The translations under genes and the position numbers were made by a program. 64,000 bases of DNA from Fischerella sp. JS2 (GTDB taxonomy: Bacteria; Cyanobacteriota; Cyanobacteriia; Cyanobacteriales; Nostocaceae). The first letter of the stretch is position 1, and each line of letters opens with the position of its first letter. The notes beneath the pieces are model-generated. The model saw only the letters and a program-made list of their open reading frames with translations, was not told the origin of the DNA and did not search any database. Shown piece after piece: positions 61,564 to 64,000 of the stretch. The stretch covers positions 5,829,724 through 5,893,723 of the forward strand of contig NZ_CP135918.1 in assembly GCF_032393985.1 (NCBI RefSeq). Reading direction: 5' to 3'.

Positions 61564-63660
61564 TTAAGTGACACCAAAGACAATCACCAAACCCAGTACG
61601 GCAGCAAACACAATCAAAGCGTAGAACTGGGCACGACCGTTTTCTAGGTATTTCAAACCTTCACCACTAACTAGGGTGAAAAAGCCTGTGAGGTTAACAG
61701 CACCATCAACGACGCGGAAGTCAACTTCCATGACTTGTCTAGCTAAGCGACGCAAGCCAAGAACAAACACTTGGTGGTAAATGTCATCAAAATACCACTT
61801 GTTGAGGGATAGCTCATAAAGTGGCTTAATTTTGGCAGCGATCGCCACCGGATTGATTTTACCCCACAAGTACATCAAGGAAGCAACAGTAATGCCCATA
61901 AGGGAAATTCCTACCGAACCACCCGCCATAATGTAAAATTCCTGCGGATTAAATTCAGCTGCTTTTACCAAAACTTCTTCGAGGGTTTCATTAGGAGAGT
62001 AAATAAACTCCTCAAAGTAGTTAGCAAAGGGTGTCCCCACCAAACCAATTAGCATCGAAGGAACTGCCAATAACACCAAAGGTAGCGTCATTGTCCAGGG
62101 TGACTCATGGGGATACTCACTGTGGCCGTGACTATGACTGTGGTCGTTGTGCTGTCCGGCGTGGGCTTCTAGTTCTCCTTTGGTCATTGCACCAGGGCCA
62201 AAAGCTGGAGTTCTTTCAAAGCCCGTCACAATGGCCATACCAATGGGAGACTTGAGTTTTTTCCACAACTGGGTTTTGTTGCCCCGGAAGTTACCTTCAA
62301 AGGTGGTGAAATACATCCGGAACATATAAAAGGCGGTAATTCCAGCTGTTAGCCAGCCAACACCCCACAGCAGGGGATTAGATGCAAACGCCGCACTGAG
62401 GATTTCGTCTTTTGACCAGAAACCAGCAAAGGGTGGGATACCGGAAATTGCTACACAACCAATGAAAAAGGTAATGGCTGTAATCGGCATATATTTCCGC
62501 AGTCCACCCATTAAGCGCATATCCTGTGCTAAGTCGGGGTCGTGACCGACAACTGCTTCCATGCCGTGAATTACCGAACCAGAACCTAAAAACAGCATCG
62601 CTTTAAAGTAGGCGTGGGTCATCAGGTGGAAAAGACCAGCACTGTATGCGCCCACTCCCATAGCCATCACCATGTAACCGAGTTGGGAAATGGTGGAATA
62701 AGCCAAGCCCTTTTTGATGTCGTTTTGGGTAATCGCAATGGTTGCCCCTAAAAAGGCAGTGAATGCCCCAGTATAGGCGATTGTATTCATTGCCGCCGGG
62801 ACGTGTTCAAATACGGGGTACATCCGGGCAATTAGGAAAACGCCTGCTGCCACCATTGTTGCTGCATGGATTAAGGCAGAAATGGGTGTGGGGCCTTCCA
62901 TCGCATCTGGTAGCCAGACATGCAGGGGAAACTGGGCGGATTTGGCTACGGGACCCAAGAAGACTAAAATTGCAAACAGGGCTGCCAGTATATTGCTGAG
63001 AGAACCCGTGTGGACGAGTTCACCAAGGCGATCGCCCATGATCTGAAAATCAAAGCTGCCTGTTGCCCAGAATAGCCCCAGAATTCCCAATAACAAACCA
63101 AAGTCACCAACACGATTAGTAACAAAGGCTTTTTGGGCTGCGTCTGCTGCGGATTTGCGATCGTACCAGAAGCCGACCAGCAAGTAGGAACACATTCCTA
63201 CCAGCTCCCAGAAGATATAAATCTGCACCAAGTTCGGGCTGACTACCAGACCCAACATTGACGAGCCAAATAAGCTGAGATAGGCATAAAACCTGACATA
63301 GCCAGGGTCGTGAGCCATGTAGCCATCAGTGTAAACCATGACCAGGAAGGCTACCGTCGTCACAATCACTAGCATTAAAGCTGTCAAGTGATCAATTGTG
63401 TAGCCCATGCTCAAGTGAAAATTGCCAGCCGCTGCCCATTCTAGGGTGCGAGTGTAAGGTGCGTGTCCTTGCAGTTGGCTCCACAATATGGCAAACGACA
63501 GCCCCATAGCCGCTCCCATCAAGGAAATAATCAACGCGGCATTCAGCTGTCGTAGGCGGTTCGTTACCTGATTCAAAGAGATTAATCCCAGCCCTACCAG
63601 CGTTGCCCCGACGAGGGGCAATACCGGAATTAGCCAGGCATATTGATAGATTACTTCCAT
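61564..63660 (-). CDS. ndhF1: NAD(P)H-quinone oxidoreductase subunit 5 (NdhF1)
   Basis: A 698-residue proton-pumping subunit of NDH-1 with about 16 membrane segments and the long lateral helix at the C-terminus. Clear parts are YIFWELVGMCSYLLVGFWYDR (pump glutamate), FPLHVWLPDAMEGPTPISAL and HAATMVAAGVFLIARMYPVF. A histidine-rich loop, HNDHSHSHGHSEYPHESPW, near residue 515-535 faces the cytoplasm or lumen and could bind metal. The ATG at 63660 is used. It works with NdhD1 downstream in respiration and cyclic electron flow. Confidence 0.94.
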   Translation of the reverse strand: MEVIYQYAWLIPVLPLVGATLVGLGLISLNQVTNRLRQLNAALIISLMGAAMGLSFAILWSQLQGHAPYTRTLEWAAAGNFHLSMGYTIDHLTALMLVIVTTVAFLVMVYTDGYMAHDPGYVRFYAYLSLFGSSMLGLVVSPNLVQIYIFWELVGMCSYLLVGFWYDRKSAADAAQKAFVTNRVGDFGLLLGILGLFWATGSFDFQIMGDRLGELVHTGSLSNILAALFAILVFLGPVAKSAQFPLHVWLPDAMEGPTPISALIHAATMVAAGVFLIARMYPVFEHVPAAMNTIAYTGAFTAFLGATIAITQNDIKKGLAYSTISQLGYMVMAMGVGAYSAGLFHLMTHAYFKAMLFLGSGSVIHGMEAVVGHDPDLAQDMRLMGGLRKYMPITAITFFIGCVAISGIPPFAGFWSKDEILSAAFASNPLLWGVGWLTAGITAFYMFRMYFTTFEGNFRGNKTQLWKKLKSPIGMAIVTGFERTPAFGPGAMTKGELEAHAGQHNDHSHSHGHSEYPHESPWTMTLPLVLLAVPSMLIGLVGTPFANYFEEFIYSPNETLEEVLVKAAEFNPQEFYIMAGGSVGISLMGITVASLMYLWGKINPVAIAAKIKPLYELSLNKWYFDDIYHQVFVLGLRRLARQVMEVDFRVVDGAVNLTGFFTLVSGEGLKYLENGRAQFYALIVFAAVLGLVIVFGVT

Positions 63661-64000
63661 CACTGACGCCTACTTATAGAATTCTTCATGAGAAAGGATG
63701 AAGGCTAAAAGCTCAAGGATAAAGGATGAAAGAATGCACTAGTTGCAAATGGCTGTTGAGAGTGCCAACAAAGAGGAACTTTCACGCCTTATGTTATTAT
63801 GGCTAAGTCTGGTCTTTTGGGAACAGTACAAGTCTCTACATAAGCAAGCAACCAAACATTTTTTCATACTTCAACCTATCCTGCGGAAAGCCGCCCTAAT
63901 GGACGTCTACATAACTTCAACCTTTAGTTGACTAACTTGTCGGATCTGTTAATAATTGTGACACACACCCTTTAGGATAAAATACCCCACCTGATACTGA
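63661..64000. other. Gene-free region upstream of ndhF1
   Basis: About 340 bases to the end of the window. gaaggctaaaagctcaaggataaaggatgaaag is repeat-like. It should hold the ndhF1 promoter. No convincing gene is seen. Confidence 0.4.

Noticed and set aside
63743-63931. Forward frame of 62 codons at the right edge
   Set aside because: No motif and no clear ribosome site; it lies in the likely ndhF1 upstream region.

Overview
The window comes from the chromosome of a filamentous, probably heterocyst-forming cyanobacterium (Nostoc/Anabaena/Calothrix-like). The evidence is abundant HIP1 octamers (GCGATCGC), heptameric short tandem repeats between and inside genes, the ntcB-cnaT pair with an NtcA-type promoter, rpaA, psb34, a ThiO-ThiG fusion, an Fed2/FdC2-type ferredoxin and the ndhF1-ndhD1 pair. 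There is no phage, CRISPR array, rRNA operon or intact IS. The window reads as housekeeping chromosome with repeat-rich intergenic DNA and a few decaying or acquired patches.

Layout. 0.6-6.2 kb: HEAT-repeat protein, nitrate-assimilation regulators ntcB and cnaT, a metallo-beta-lactamase-fold protein without its metal ligands, panD and ppa. 6.2-9.1 kb: sparse AT-rich DNA with a 57-residue zinc-ribbon-like gene, a universal stress protein and a 238-bp MITE-like element. 9.0-18.7 kb: NYN/LabA-like protein with an upstream small ORF, a two-component pair, methyltransferase, DUF3891 protein, lone sugar-ABC permease, nuclease lipoprotein, ferredoxin, tRNA-Ser(GGA), FAD monooxygenase, DUF1823 protein, a repeat protein built from HIP1-containing 36-bp units, and acylphosphatase. 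18.7-24.2 kb: a reverse-strand marR-emrA-MFS-emrB efflux cluster with two near-identical candidate operators. 24.2-31.7 kb: alpha/beta hydrolase, rpaA, cupin, pgi, a RelE-like toxin with a small partner, and an amino-acid ABC permease/ATPase pair.

31.8-35.3 kb is an AT-rich accessory patch: a Dam-type methyltransferase whose overlapping partner gene (probably the restriction enzyme) is one open frame broken by two in-frame TAA codons, an ArsR-type regulator, and a small excisionase-like DNA-binding protein. 35.4-43.8 kb: glutathionyl-hydroquinone-reductase-like GST, Uma2, MidA-type methyltransferase, a 31-residue membrane peptide, a beta-hydroxyacid dehydrogenase, GNAT, a second solitary DNA methyltransferase and a TPR protein. 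43.9-50.2 kb: psb34, thiO/thiG, a structured IS200/IS605-like element, a membrane-anchored protein beside a ferredoxin-like pseudogene, cimA and a small protein. 50.3-64 kb: CruA/CruP-like flavoprotein, coiled-coil protein, an Ig/propeller protein, a permease/TIGR03943 pair, a frameshifted Uma2 gene, a truncated gene end, and ndhF1 and ndhD1 with separate terminators.

Main points of interest: a well-spaced NtcA promoter at ntcB; the restriction gene with two TAA codons; dispersed short repeats that have entered at least four reading frames without breaking them; a multibranch folded element at 46.5 kb; paired operators in the efflux cluster; a metallo-hydrolase pseudoenzyme; and several broken genes (ferredoxin with TGA, frameshifted Uma2, truncated ends). 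All readings were made by eye. No database search was possible.
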